Made by a program: the position numbers and the translations under genes
Part shown: positions 1 through 12,600 of the stretch, one piece after another
How positions within the stretch are numbered: the stretch's first letter is position 1
Layout of the letters: each line of letters starts with the position of its first letter
DNA from: Epichloe hybrida
Lineage: Eukaryota; Ascomycota; Sordariomycetes; Hypocreales; Clavicipitaceae
DNA length: 64,000 bases
Direction: 5' to 3'
Assembly: GCA_019022495.1 (NCBI GenBank)
Contig: JAFEKR010000022.1
Location: 124,001 to 188,000 of the forward strand
Notes under the pieces: generated by a model
Database searches by the model: none
What the model saw: only the letters and a program-made list of their open reading frames with translations
Told to the model about the DNA's origin: nothing

Positions 1-1500
1 CTCTTAGTAGTAATTTTACTAGTCTCTATAGTAATCTCCGCGTGTTTAGCTATTATATTACTTATAAATTCATTAATCTTATAAAATAGCGTATTATTAC
101 CTTATACCTAAAGCTTTATGTTCTTTACAGTAATTAGTGCCTTATAAGAAGAGTTAGGAGGGGTTAAAAGAGCACTAATATAGCTACTTTCTTATCCTAA
201 TATATAAGGTAGTGTTTTTGCTTTAAACTAATCGTTTTCTTACTTTATAACTAAGGGCTAAAAGTCATGATTCTTCTCTTCTAGGTCTATTCCTATAAGG
301 TCTTAACTAATTTCTTTATTAAGGTCTTTAGCTTTAAGCTCTTTAAGTAGTGTGATTATTAATATCTTCTCTTTCTAGGCTAATTTAATCTCTTCTTCTA
401 GTTTAAAGAATAAGGCCTTATTAAACTATACACACGCTAATATAATAACCTTATAATTATAAAGGGTTAGAACCTAGATAATATACTAAGATTTACCCTT
501 ATAACCTACAAGGTATCTAATATAAGCTTTCTACTCTAACTAAGGGATTACATTATTTAATTTAATATGCTCTAGAGCTTTTGTTATTATAGGAAATGCT
601 TTATATCCATAGGCTTGTAAATACGAAATCAAGGGCTTTTAGATCTCTAATATTTGTGAATAGGCAGGGATAGTTTTCCTAGCCTAATTCCACTAGAGTT
701 TATATAGTATAATCTATTTCCTATAATATTTAAAGGGCGTTTAATTTAATAGATAAACCGCTATATTAAAGATCTTATTATTAAGTTCTAATAGGAATCT
801 AGCCTCTAGACTTAACATACGGGCCTTCTGCTTAACTATGCCCCTAGATCTCTTTGCCTTACTATTCTAACTAGGTGTTAAGGGAGCTAAATTATAAACT
901 ATAATGCCTACGAGGGCTATCTTATCCTTTATATTCTCTATAAAGAGAGCTTTTTTAATATTACTATGTAAAAATTATAGCTAAACCTTAAATTAAGTGC
1001 TTAGAAACACTACTATTATATAGAAGCTATTATAAATCCTATCCTTTAATTTAAATAAGTAAAAGAATTACATTAAGGTTATAAGGTATGTAAAAATACA
1101 CTAATACCTATTGCTATTCTAATAAGGAGAGTTATAGTACTCTAGATTAACTAAAAGCCTATAACCTAGTCCTTAAGGAAGCCCTTTAGGTATAACTTAT
1201 AATCTCTAGCGCTTAGCTTTGCCTATAGCATAGATCTTATACTTTATAAGCTTAGGTCCTATTAATTTAATACCTAAAGTTATATTTATAAGCTCTATAA
1301 AAGCCCTTTTACCTAGATAACTACTTTTATAATACTAGAGATTTATATCTCCTCTTATAGGTAGCCTAGGAGCTCTGCTTAATATAGTATTAGCCTCTTT
1401 TAGGTCTTCTAATAGCCTTAAAAGCATATAAAGCTTGTTAATATTATATACCCTAGCTATTATTAAAAATAAGACCTATTTTTAGCCCTTTTCTAGTTAA
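1..1500 (-). pseudogene. Copia F: Ty1/copia Pol fragment (pre-integrase, integrase, linker), cut by the window edge
   Basis: Reading leftwards on the minus strand, a copia pre-integrase segment comes first. Its RIP-altered zinc-binding pattern ends in a block like KIYAIGKAKR. An integrase core follows. The region expected to hold the catalytic Glu (consensus NGxAERS) reads NSKAKRS at about 830-880, so the Glu appears to be Lys. Next comes the copia-type linker with a KAYIRYLVGYKGKSQYI-like block (about 490-540, after reading TAA as Gln), which in this superfamily lies just before the reverse transcriptase. The RT itself would lie left of base 1. Several TAG/TAA codons interrupt the frame, and I saw no intact open stretch. 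The function in an intact element would be insertion of retrotransposon cDNA. Assignment to copia is secure; the exact family is not known and no LTR is visible in the window. Confidence 0.75.
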
Positions 1501-1590
1501 AGAACCTTCTTATTACTAGCTTGCTTTACAAGTCTAATAGCTGCACTACAGCTATTAACGGTCGCGAGGGTAGCTATTAATGACTGTGTC

Positions 1591-1608
1591 GCAGCTGTTA
1601 ACAGCTGC
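1591..1608. repeat. 18-bp perfect palindrome
   Basis: GCAGCTGTTAACAGCTGC is identical to its reverse complement. It sits in a locally GC-richer, less RIP-altered patch. No function is evident; it could be chance or a protein-binding site of an old element. Confidence 0.85.
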
Positions 1609-1686
1609 AACTAACTATGTGGATGACTAATTAGTTAATTGCGTTGTGGCTGTAAGTGTGGCTATAACTACGCTACTAGTAATTAG

Positions 1687-1722
1687 GTAAGCTAGGGTGA
1701 CGTAAGCTAGGGTGATGTAAGC
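1687..1722. repeat. 15-bp tandem duplication
   Basis: Two adjacent copies of GTAAGCTAGGGTGAY are followed by the first six bases of a third. The copies differ by one C/T transition. Confidence 0.85.
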
Positions 1723-1860
1723 AGGTTACCTTACATATAACTTACCCTATAGCTATCTTTAATAATGATTTTCTCTTTATCTAGAGGTTATACAAAAGTT
1801 TCATATATAGCAAATTAAAGCTTAAAGATAGGGCTTTCTCTTTATATAAGGTTATTTTTT

Positions 1861-2348
1861 GGACTAAAAGTTAGTGTATATGGGTTGCTAGCTAGTATAG
1901 TGGTAAGTTGATTTTTTGATTTTTGCATACAAATGAATTTTGCGGAAAATCAAAAGTGGCCCGTAAGACCCCGTTAGCGGCCCGGATCCACTAATACAAT
2001 TAGTAGGTCTATAAGAGAAAGAAGATCTTTTTAACTAGCTAGATAGCTAGTCCTCTCAACTAACAACAGCCGCATTGCCTATACAACGTATCTAAAATCA
2101 ATTCTATTGCTCTATAAGATATCATAAAAGTGATCTAAATTGAATTCTATTAGTTAATAACTGCCATAACCTTCCGTTGCGTTACGTTAATTAATTTAAC
2201 ATTGCGGCCCTATCGGTCCCTAACCATAGAGCTTGCACTTATATAGCTGTTGCTAGCTAGCAGCTAGTAACTAGCTCCTTACATTTTAATAGGTTATAAG
2301 CCTGGCTCTATCACTATAGATTCCGTTTAGGTTACTTTATGTGCGAAT
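1861..2348 (+). other. Probable LTR/leader region of copia E
   Basis: This stretch precedes the copia E repeats and polyprotein and has no coding signal. It retains GC-rich pieces (for example around 1960-1990 and 2200-2225). A candidate primer-binding stretch begins at about 2290 (TAGGTTATAAGCCTGGCT), just after a possible LTR end (TTACA, 2279-2283). I could not find a second copy of this sequence in the window, so LTR boundaries are not established. Confidence 0.35.
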
Positions 2349-2629
2349 ACAGAAGACTTCCCTTCTATAAAAAAGGAAGGATCCGCGAGATAGAAGCTTT
2401 TCCCTTCTATAAAAAGGAATTAATTGCGAATAAAGAAGCTTTTCCCTTCTATAAAAAGGAATTAATTGTGGCTACAGAAGACTTCCCTTCTATAAAAAAG
2501 GAAGGATCCGCGAGATAGAAGCTTTTTCCCTTCTATAAAAAGGAATAAATTTCAAATACAGAAGACTTCCCTTCTATAAAAAAGGAAGGACCCGCGAGAT
2601 AGAAACTTTTCTCTTCTATAAAAAGGAAA
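2349..2629 (+). repeat. Tandem array of about 42-bp units in the copia E leader
   Basis: Seven successive units share a core like CCTTCTATAAAAAAGGAAGG, starting near 2358, 2402, 2443, 2484, 2528, 2570 and 2612. Alternate units carry GGATCCGCGAGATAGAAG or GGAATTAATTGCGAATA-like linkers. Each core can fold into a short hairpin (CCTTC with GAAGG). The array ends directly at the inferred polyprotein start. It is probably an untranslated leader of the retrotransposon RNA. Confidence 0.8.
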
Positions 2630-5600
2630 ATAGATACTAAAGGAAAGGGAAAGGGACCTGTTATCCCTGACCCTAGTGCGCAAGAGGTTCTAAATAACTA
2701 GCTAAAAGAGCAGGCTATTAAGCAACAAGCAACTATAGACCAGTTATTAGAGAAGCTAGAAAGCCTATCTATAACTGTAAATAGTCGTATAGAGGGTATG
2801 GAATCTGATAAGCCCACTAGTCAGCAGCAAGATTAGCAGCCTATTCAAGAAAATCAAGCTAAATCTAGCTCTGTACAAGCAACCTTTAATAATTCAATTA
2901 TTAAGGAATTTAATAAAAGGGTTTATAGTTTTCCAGAGACTGCTAGGCTTAAAGGAGCCGAAAATTTCGAACAATGGAAACAAGCCCTAACTATCCAATT
3001 TAGAGCTTTAGGCATGCCTAATTTTCTAGATAATCCGGAGAGTTCTAGGGCGCTAGGGGATCTAGATCAAGCTATTATCCTTATATTACTAAGGGATAGT
3101 TATATAGAAGGACCCTAAGCCGCTATAACTTAGCAAAAATCACCTAAAGAAGCCTATAATTTACTTGTAAGGCAATATTCACATAGCGTTAAAATCCAGA
3201 GGGGGTCCCTATATTCAGAATTTTATAACCTGAATTTTCAAGAGTTTAAGGGGACCCTAGAGTCCTTTAATGTAGTCTTTAATAATCTACTAGCTAGATT
3301 ATCGATTTCAAGGGTCCTAATTGCTCCAATAGATCAGGTTAATCAATATCTTCAATCCCTAAAATCAACCTTCCCTTAGTAGGCTAAGAGGCAACGATTT
3401 AGCATGCGTACGAATAGGGCTATAGGGGCTCCCCTAGATGCCCTAAATCTTCAATTCTTAATGGCAGACCTTCTAGCAAAACAGAGGGATAAATCATCTA
3501 TGGTATCTAAAGCCCTAAATTATAGGGCTAAAAACCTTGAAAAGGGTGCCAAAGAAAAAGAAAAGGCCCCTAAGGATTAGAAGAAGAAAGGAGGCTCTGA
3601 AGAAAATAAGGGCTCTTCTAATTCTAATTCTTCTTCTAATAAGAAGAAGAAAAAGAAGTAAAAAGGTTAAAAATCAGATAAAAAGGATATTAAAGAGACC
3701 TCTAGAGAGGGATCTTTTATGCTAGGAAATTACAACCTTTCTAACGGTGCTCTTAAACCATACAAGAAGCCTAGCCTTCATAAGACTAGTTATAAGAGCT
3801 CTAGTGATAGTAGCTCTAATTCTAGCTCTAGTAAATCGGATGATAAAAATCAAGAAATTAAAACCTTAAATGGTTTTAATTATTATAGCAAAGACATAAA
3901 AAAGGCCCTATTATATAATATAGGTTTAACTATATATATTATTAATTCTAGGGAGGTCTTTAGGGATTATACCCCCTATAAAAAGGGGGAATCCGACCCT
4001 ATTATAACTAGTGGTAGCCCTATTTACGCTAAGGGTCACGGTAGTGCTGTTTTTGAGGTCTTATATTAAAAGAATCCTAATAAATATAGGACCTTAGTGC
4101 TTAAAGATGCGCTATATTTTCCTTAGCTTAATGTTAATATAGTTAGTGGACTTACGCACTATATATCTAGTGGTTGTCTTATAAAAAACCTACTTTATCT
4201 TAAAGATAGGTCTTGTATTACAACCTTAGATATAGAAAAACATGGTTTTTTCTTTCACGTTAAAAACCAATTTACGCTAAAGTTATCTAAAGGGCCCTGT
4301 AATAACTCTTATTATATCCGACCTTTTACCTACGCCGCTTTTAAGGGTCATAGCTATCCGATTAGCTACCCTATAGAGGTTCAAATTCCCTCTAAAAAGC
4401 CGGATTAGGCTTCTGATTTAGACAAAATTAACGAAAATGATGATGATATTAAAGAAATCGTACGGGATGATTTAGAGGAATTAGTCCCTTCTTCTTCGCC
4501 TATAGCCCTAGGTTAGGTCCCTTATAAATCTAAGGAAATAGATTTAGGGGTGTTAGAGGGCCCTAGTGGAGGAAAAGGGTCCCTAATACCTCTCCAAGAG
4601 GCCTGTGGTTCTCAAGGGGCCCAGCAGGGGACTAGTGAAGAGGGCCCTAGTCTAGATCCTAATTTAGACCCTAAGGATCTTCAATATTAACGGTTATTAG
4701 AACTAGCTGGCCTATGGCATGTACGATTAGGGCACCTAGGTCTTCCTTTGCTAAAGAAAACTAGCCTTATAACTAAAGGAATCCCTAATTTTTCTAAAAT
4801 TAAGGATAAGGATTTTAGATGTATTGCTTGTGATCAATCTAAGGCAGTTAGAAGACCTAGGAAATTAGCTATCCCTGACCCCCCAAGAGCTCTAGATCGA
4901 ATAGAGGGGGATACGCTTAAAATCAGCCCTACGCCGTACAATAAGCAGTCAATTTGCTTATTTCTAGTTGATCGAAAGACTAGATATAAGTGGGTTATCT
5001 TATTACCTAATAAGGAAGGCCTAACTGTTTATAAGGCTATCAAAGGCTTCTTCAGAGGGCTTAAAAATCAACTAGGTTAATATCCTAGGCACCTTCACTT
5101 CGATGGGGGCTAGGAAATCGATTCTAGTTGTTAAGCTTGGTTAAATTCTAAAGGGATTAAATTTACGACTTCTAGTCCCTATATCTATGAGCAAAATGGA
5201 TTAGCAGAACGTTCAATTCGTACTATTCTAGATCGATTAAGGGCTACTATCTAGTGGGCAAAATTACCGTTATTTTTATAGTGTTTTGTATTACCTACAG
5301 TTGTTAACCTAGTTAATATAACTGCTAATACCACTAAGGATGAAAGCCCTGAACAGCTGCTATCTAGGGAGCTAAATCAGCCTTATACAACTGATATTAG
5401 CAGTATTAGAGCTATAGGATCTCACTGTGAGATTCTAATCCCCCTAGAAAAACGACCTAAAGCCCAGAAGTTAGTAGCTAGGACTATCCCTAGAAGGCTT
5501 TTAGCTACACTAGGTTCTAACACCTACCTAGTGTATATCCCCTCTAAAAGGCTAGTTATAAAGACTAGCTTTATTAAGATTATAGAACCTATAGGCCCTG

Positions 5601-5829
5601 TTTCTAAAGGCTTACCTAGGATTTCTATAGGGGATAACCCTTTAGAGGGGGAAAATGATCTAGAAAATAAAAATTAACAATATCTAGACCAAGGTTCAAA
5701 GGATTATCCTATAGACAACATAGGTATCCCTGTAGGTCAAGAAAAACCACCTATAAGCCCCAAAGAACCCCCTAAAGGCTTAATTCTAGTGGATCCTATG
5801 TAGGCGCAGCCTACAACTTAACTAGGAAA
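2630..5829 (+). pseudogene. Copia E: Gag-protease-integrase polyprotein, RT half missing
   Basis: One frame runs the whole length. The presumed start ATG is now ATA (2630), followed by DTKGKGKG. Gag comes first (for example FEQWKQALTIQFRALGMPNF near 2966), then a Lys/Ser-rich linker and a protease/spacer region. The pre-integrase zinc site is intact: His at 4718 and 4733, Cys at 4820 and 4829. The integrase core keeps Asp 4910, Asp 5102 and Glu 5207 (D-X63-D-X34-E). About 22 in-frame stops are present, all TAG or TAA, matching CAG/CAA/TGG lost to RIP; I saw no frameshift. It is the least mutated polyprotein in the window. The expected copia RT-RNase H is absent because the frame meets minus-strand copia A at about 5830. 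Open sub-stretches at 3719-4069 and 4748-5080 are pieces of this frame, not separate genes. Confidence 0.85.
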
Positions 5830-8081
5830 TCAGATCTCTTACTATATATATATTATATATAAGTAACCTATCCCTTTATCTAGATAGTTATTTAGTTAGT
5901 TAAGATAAAGCTCTTAAGGGCCTTATTAAGTAATACCTTTATAAAGGCATTAGCTAGGTTATTCTCCTTATTAATCTATTAGATCTTATAAAGTTCTTAG
6001 CGTTTATATTATTATTAAAGAGCTATAATATTAATTATTAGGTGTTTCTCTTTTATTATATTAAGCTTAATAAGGCACTTATATAAGGAGTATAAATCTA
6101 TATATATAATAACTAGGATCTTTGGGAGCTTTAGTTATTTAGTAACTAGGTTTAGGGTTATTATAATTACGTAAGCTATATTAACGCTAGCTACTATACT
6201 ATAAACCTCTAAGGTAAGCACGCTTTATATAACTCTTTTGCTCTTTTGCTCTTTATTAAGCTAAAGTGTATAATATTACCTTTAATAGTGAATTTGCTAT
6301 TAGTGTAGTCCTTATTAGCTAGGATAAGTATATATTCTAGTTAGGAGGATAGGTCCTAGTTATTAGTAAATAATTTATTTATAAAGGTAAAGAGCTTTGC
6401 CTTCTTAAGGTTAATTAGGATAAATATTAGGCCTCTTTCTAGGTAATCTATCTACTACTTTAGGTAGTAATTAAGGGCTTTTATATTCTCTAGGGTTAGC
6501 TCTTAGTGCTATATAGTAATAAATAGATTAAAGTAAGCCTCTAGTTAGTATATTAAGGTAATGTAAGCGCCTTAGGCCCTTTACTTAATATATTTATGCT
6601 TTGAATTAATTATTAGAACTACTTCTAACTTATTACTCTATCCCTTTTACTATATCTTAATAGTATTATTCTCTAGTGTAATAATGCCTTTATTAAACAT
6701 AAGGGGATTATCCTAGGTTAGGAATTACTTTAGCTTTATATTAAAGCCTATAGTAACTAGTTAAGTCTCTTCCTTCTTAGAGAACTTCTTATCTAATAGG
6801 CTAAGGGTATTATTAGTCTGTATTCTAATATATATAAAGTTAGGGCTTTCCTTTATAGTTATAAGCAAGTAAGGATTATACATAAAGGTTTCTATCTAGA
6901 GGTTCTCTTTATAATGCTTATAATACATAACTTACTAATACATTCTAGCCTTTATAAGTTTATAAAGGGGCTTTATAACCCTAAAAATCATGCTAGGCGG
7001 GTAAAGGTGCCATATCTAAATTAGTAAGCGTGCTAGGATTAGCCGCTCTAAGAATATACAGGCCTATACATATACCTAATAGATATTATATAGCTAAATA
7101 AGGAATTTCCTTAATCTTACTAATAGGGCTATTACGAGGATAAGACGTTGGCTTACTTGGTAAATTATTAGGGCCTGTGTAAGAATAGCCTATTTCCCTT
7201 TATTCTTATATCCTTAGATTATAAGGCATGACTTTTTATAAGGTTCTATTATCTTACCTTTAATGTTATTAATAATTTAGGAATTAAAGATTTAAATCCT
7301 ACTATGCTTCTCCTTATTAAATATAATGAATTCAAATATGCCTTACTTAATTAAGGCATTAATTTCTGCTTTTATTAACTATTTAAAAGGTTTACCTAGG
7401 GTCTTAATAACTCCTTCCTTATATAGCTTAATAGTAAGGGCTAAGTTACTATATTCTTTTACTAATAGGAAGGTATTAGTCTCTTAAGGTACTATAGGAG
7501 GGTTCTTTTAGGGTCTTCTATGCCTACGCTTTAGTAGTATTACTAGCACTATATTCTTATCTTAGGCCTCTTACCTTTTCTCCTTTTCCTCTTCCCTAGG
7601 CTTTGCTATTTTCTTTACGCTAGGATTATTATAGTAAGGCTTAATAGAGGTTAATCTAAAGGTCTTTAGGCCCCTAGGTATATTAAGTATATAGCTCTCT
7701 CCAGTTATTACTAGTAGCTTATATAGGCTTGCCTATCCCTCGCCTTCTTACTAGACTTAGACCTTTAATCTAAGTAGTAAGTTAAGGGTCTTTAAGGTAT
7801 CTAGGCTATTATGTTTAGTAAGGGCCTTATTAACCTTCCTAATAGTATAAAGCCTCTTAATCTCTTTAGTAGCTTTCTATACTATAATTATATACTATGT
7901 AATATTAGGTAATAGTAGGGATTTATTTATTATATATAAGTAAGCTTTAAAGATAAGGAGAGTTAGAATAAGGCTATTAGGGCCTGTAGTGTTATTTAAG
8001 GCCTTTATTACTATTTATAAGGTAATAGGTTTAGGTATTATAAGATATTCACGCCTAATTATATTATAGGCCCTTTAAAGT
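5830..8081 (-). pseudogene. Copia A 3' part: end of integrase, reverse transcriptase, RNase H
   Basis: The reverse complement aligns base by base with copia B 37080-39310. Near 5940-6000 lies the C-terminal block that reads REDNLANAFIKALP in copia B, typical of copia RNase H ends. The RT body occupies about 6500-7400. Many TAG/TAA stops are present and no long open stretch survives. The upstream half continues at 14682, beyond gypsy 1. In an intact element this would be the cDNA-synthesising part of the polyprotein. Confidence 0.8.
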
Positions 8082-8283
8082 TGTGAGAACAGAGGGATAG
8101 CTAGGCAAGAGGTATAGGGGCGTTCGTATATTGACTAAAGCTTGCTAGGTCTAAGTGTGTTATGCGTGCGAGTTACTAACTTATAGCTAGTGACTTACTA
8201 GTATTACGTAGACCTAGCCCTAGGGCGTAGTACGCTCGCCTAGTGGTGCGCTAGCATACTAGTGTTATAAGTAAGGCCTTATA
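8082..8283 (-). repeat. Gypsy 1 3' LTR (202 bp)
   Basis: Same length as and collinear with 14480-14681. The outer end TGTGAG is intact and the inner end is altered (CTCACA to CTTATA). Differences from the partner LTR are transitions. Confidence 0.92.
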
Positions 8284-8299
8284 ATTACCCCCTTACTTT
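8284..8299 (-). promoter_or_regulatory. Gypsy 1 polypurine tract
   Basis: On the minus strand AAAGTAAGGGGGTAAT abuts the 3' LTR. The same 16 bases precede the gypsy 3 LTR, with a close variant in gypsy 2. In known LTR elements this primes plus-strand cDNA synthesis. Confidence 0.75.
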
Positions 8300-9630
8300 T
8301 AGCTAGGCTCCTAAATGGCTTTTAGTAGGTACTATATAGCTATTTACTAAGTAGTAGCTATACTAAAATAATAATAAATAACATTAGTATTTAAGTATAA
8401 ATTCACTTATAACTCCCTATTATATTACTAACTTTTCCCTTTCTTATCTATAGCAAACTTTTCCCTAGATACTATTATATTATTAGTTACTATAACTTTA
8501 CCTTTACTACTTACCTTATTATTAAAATAGAATTAGATAAGGAAAGCATTAAGAGTATTATTATTATAGCTATCCCTAATATTTATTTAAGAGGATATTC
8601 CTATATGCATTATTTACGCATAGGTTACATAGACTTTAAGAAAAATCCTCTAGCTAAGCCTAATATCCCTTAGATTAACTATTAATTCCCTAGCACACTA
8701 ACTACTATTATTAAAGGGAAATATTTAAAGCATTATATCTAGTGTGTGAAATATAGTAATACTTATAAGATAGTAAGTATATTATATTCTCTACTCTTTT
8801 AGTCCCTAATCACCTATATCTCTCTAGGTAATACTAACTATATAAGGGGATTTTTTAGATTTTCTTACTACCCTTAATTAGGTAAAAACTTTAATAGATA
8901 CCCTAAGTAATTAGAACCCTAATAACCCTAATAATTATATATTTTCTAAGGTAACTCACTGCTATTTTAGCACCTATTATCTAAACCTTATTTTAAGGTT
9001 TAATTATACTAATATAGCTTATTATATTTCCTTTAGTTTAACTAGGGCTACTAAGGTCTATTAAGTATATTTTATTACATATTCTCTAGACCTTTACTTA
9101 CTCCCTAGGTAAGCCGCTTTAGCTATATATAATTAGTATATTATTTTACGCTAGTAACTTTTAGTTACTATATATCCTACCCCTACCCTAGGGATTATAA
9201 GTTATTACTCCTCCTTTACTACTTATTTACTAACTTTTATAGCTAAACTATACTATATATTATAATTCCTAGAAAAGAAAAATAACTTTATAGCTATAAT
9301 ATTATAATCTAGGATTTATGCCCTAGGGGGTAGTAAAGCACTAGTTTTTCTAGGTAATAAAGGTAGTAGTTTAGGAGGATAAGAGTAAGGGTGCTAAGTC
9401 CCTCCTTTATAATAGCGTTATTTTAACGCATAAGGGGGTAACTATAGAAGGGTTTTCTATAAGACTTCTCTCCTTATAAGCATCTTTTCTTTTATTATTT
9501 AGTAAATAGTTTAATAAGGGTTTTAATTAGAGTGTAATAGTAGCTAATAAGGCTAGGCCTTTTTTATAATTACCTTATCCCTTATTACTTATAACTTACT
9601 TATATCTTACTATACTTTTTACTTATTTTA
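8300..9630 (-). other. Gypsy 1 long 3' region after the chromodomain
   Basis: About 1.3 kb lies between the chromodomain end and the polypurine tract, unusually long for a gypsy 3' end. It aligns with 52380-53680 of gypsy 3 but not obviously with gypsy 2. I recognise no domain. It may be untranslated, or a degenerate extra ORF. Confidence 0.6.
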
Positions 9631-12600
9631 CTTTAATAGAAAGCTTAAATTATATATTAAGCGCCTTCTATATCTTCTAACGCTACCTATTAATTATATT
9701 TACTTAGCTAGCCCTTTTATTTTACTAGGTATTTATTACCTTTATGTATTTTCCTATAATCCCTAACTTCTTTAACTTTAAACTTATTATTATTATCTTT
9801 AAGGTCTAGTATTAGTATATTCTTATCTAGGGTGTCTTCCTAGTAATTCTATAGCTCTAATAGGCTAACGTAGAATATATTATATAGTTAGCTATACTTA
9901 TTAAGTAGTGCTAGTTAGTACGCTTATTTACTTATAGTATTAAGTATCTAAAATAGCCTAATAAATCTTAGGTTTAGCTTCTATTTTATATCCTTAAGCC
10001 TAATATTCTTTACTAATAGTAGTACTAAGTCTTCTCTTTTTAAGGTTATTAGCTAATATCTCTAGTTATAGTACTTTACCTATGCTTTAGTAGCCCTTAC
10101 CTAGTTATATACTAGTTTCTCCCTAACCTTATATAGCTTTTTAATATATATATAAGCCTCTAGGACCTCCCCCTTTATACTCTTACCCTTAAGAGTAAGG
10201 CAGAACTTAGGTAAATAGCCTATAAGAGTATAGTTAGGGGAGTAGCCTATTATCCTATTAATAGTATTATTACACGTAAATTAGGCTATTAGGAGTAGCT
10301 TTAGCTATAGTTATTAGGTTTCTTTAATAAAATATTATAAGTAATACTTAAGTACCTAATTTATTCTCTTTATTTACCTATTAGTTTAGGGGTAAAATAC
10401 TATTAAAAGCCTTTGCTTTATATATAACTAGTAATATACCTCTAACTAGAATTAGCTTATAAATACTAACCCTCTATTAGATATAATACCCTCTAGTGCT
10501 CTAAATTATAGCTTAATCTCCTTATAAAATAACTTTACTAATTTAGCTATATTAATTATAGTCTTTATAAGAAGGAAGATAAAGTACTTAGTAAATTAGT
10601 CTATAATTACTAGGATTACGTTAGTTTCTTACTTACCTGGCTACACTAGTAGCAAACCTATAATAAAGTCTATTAAGATCTTTGCCTATAGTTACCTTAG
10701 TATTAGTAGTAATTTAAGGCTTCTATAAGGGTAGTGCTATCTTACTACTATATACTAGTATACTCTATAGCTAGATATATAATTTAAAATAGCTTCACTT
10801 ATTACTAGCTACTAATAGTAATGTTTTAGTAGCTTTAGAGTATATTTAGTCCTAAAGTAACTTACTAATAGATTATTATAGTATAGCTATAGAAGCTCCT
10901 ATTATAAGATAAGCTCCTATAAAATAACTACCTAGTCTTTATATATTAGGAGGCCTCTTATACTATATAACTATAAACTAGCTTTTCCCTTCCCTTTTAC
11001 TTAGGAGTTAACCTTATTTCTATGCTTTTATAAATCTAAATCTTAGTTCTATGCCTTCTATAGTAATTATACTAATAGTTTATTTATTATAAATTAGTAA
11101 GGATTTAGTAATATAATAGCCCCTTAAATTACTTATACTATACTAATATCTTAAATATATGTTACTTTCTCCTTAAAATTACCCTTATTTAGCTAACCTA
11201 TTACTAGATTTATAGTAGCTAACTAGCCTTTTACCTAGGCTACTCATACCTTAGTAAGTTCTAAGACTAGTGTTATACTATAACTTCTTTAATATATTAG
11301 TACTTCTCCTTTTATTATATAGATATTTACTATTTTCCTTTAAAGCTTAAGTAGGAGTGCCTTATTTAATATAGGTTTACCCTTATAATTAAACCTTCTT
11401 AATAGTATATTTATAAGGTTACTCTTCCCTAGTCTATACTTAATTATAAAATAGAAAGGGCAAAGGAATATACACTATTATACTTATTTTCTATTTAGCT
11501 TTTACTACCTTATAAAGGTGTATAGGTTATAATAGTCTAATAGGACCTCTATAGGTATCTCTATGCCTTTAATATAATATTACTAGTGTTTAAATAACTT
11601 TACTATAGTAAGTAGCTCTTAATTAGCTATGCTATAGTTATGTTTAGTATCTATAAACTTCCTTAACTAAAAGGCCACTAGATACTAATAGCCCTTATTA
11701 TCTTACTAAGATAGAATTCCTACTATTATAAAAATTAAGGCATCTATCTTAATATACACTGCTTAACTTAGGTTATAGTATTAGAGTAAAGACACTTACT
11801 AAAAGGTATTTTTTAGCTAGTTAAATGCTAACTACTTTTTTTCTTTAAATATAAACCTCCTAGTCTAAATACTATTTTAACTACCCTTTATTAACATATA
11901 AAGAGGTGCTATAATCCTAGAGTATTTATAAATAAACTATTAGTAAAAGTTATAGAACCTAAGAAATAACTATATATTCTTAAAACTTATTAGCTTCTTT
12001 TATTCTCTAATTATATTAACCTAGTAAGTATTTATTAATATCCTATTAATAAGAGAATAAACCCTAGGAATTTTACTAATTTCTTATAAAAAGAGCACTT
12101 AGAGGGTTTTATATATAACTTTACTAACCTTATATATTTAAGGACTTACTTAATATATTTAGTATACTCCTTCTTTATCTTAGAGAAAATTAAGATATTA
12201 TCTAGATATACTACATAAATAGTGTTAACTAGCCTATATAGCGCTTTATAAATATAACTTTAGAAAGTAGCTAGGGTATTTATTAACCTAAAAGGTATTA
12301 TAAGGTACTTATAGTGCCTATAATATATATAAAAAGCTATCTTCTATTTATTACCTTCTTTAATATAAATTTAGTAGTATATGTCCTTAATATTAATCTT
12401 AGAAAAGAAATAAGCCCCTTAGTATTAATTAAGGATCTTTAAAATTAAGGGGAGAGTATAGTAATTCTTTTATATTACCTTATTAAGCCCTTAATAGTTA
12501 ATATATAGCTATAGCGTTCTATCCTTCTTTAGTATAAAGAGGATAGGCATGCTTACTAGGCTTTTTAAGGGTCTTATCTAGCCTTTCTTTAGGTTATTAT

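Larger units (their letters stand above)
1501..1860. other. Spacer between copia F and the copia E leader
   Basis: The first bases may still be upstream coding of copia F. The rest shows no gene. It is less TpA-saturated than its surroundings and retains several CpG and CpA steps. It contains an 18-bp perfect palindrome (1591-1608) and a short direct repeat (1687-1722), listed separately. Confidence 0.5.

Noticed and set aside
3537..3725. Basic plus-strand peptide
   Set aside because: Out-of-frame reading of the Lys-rich Gag linker of copia E.
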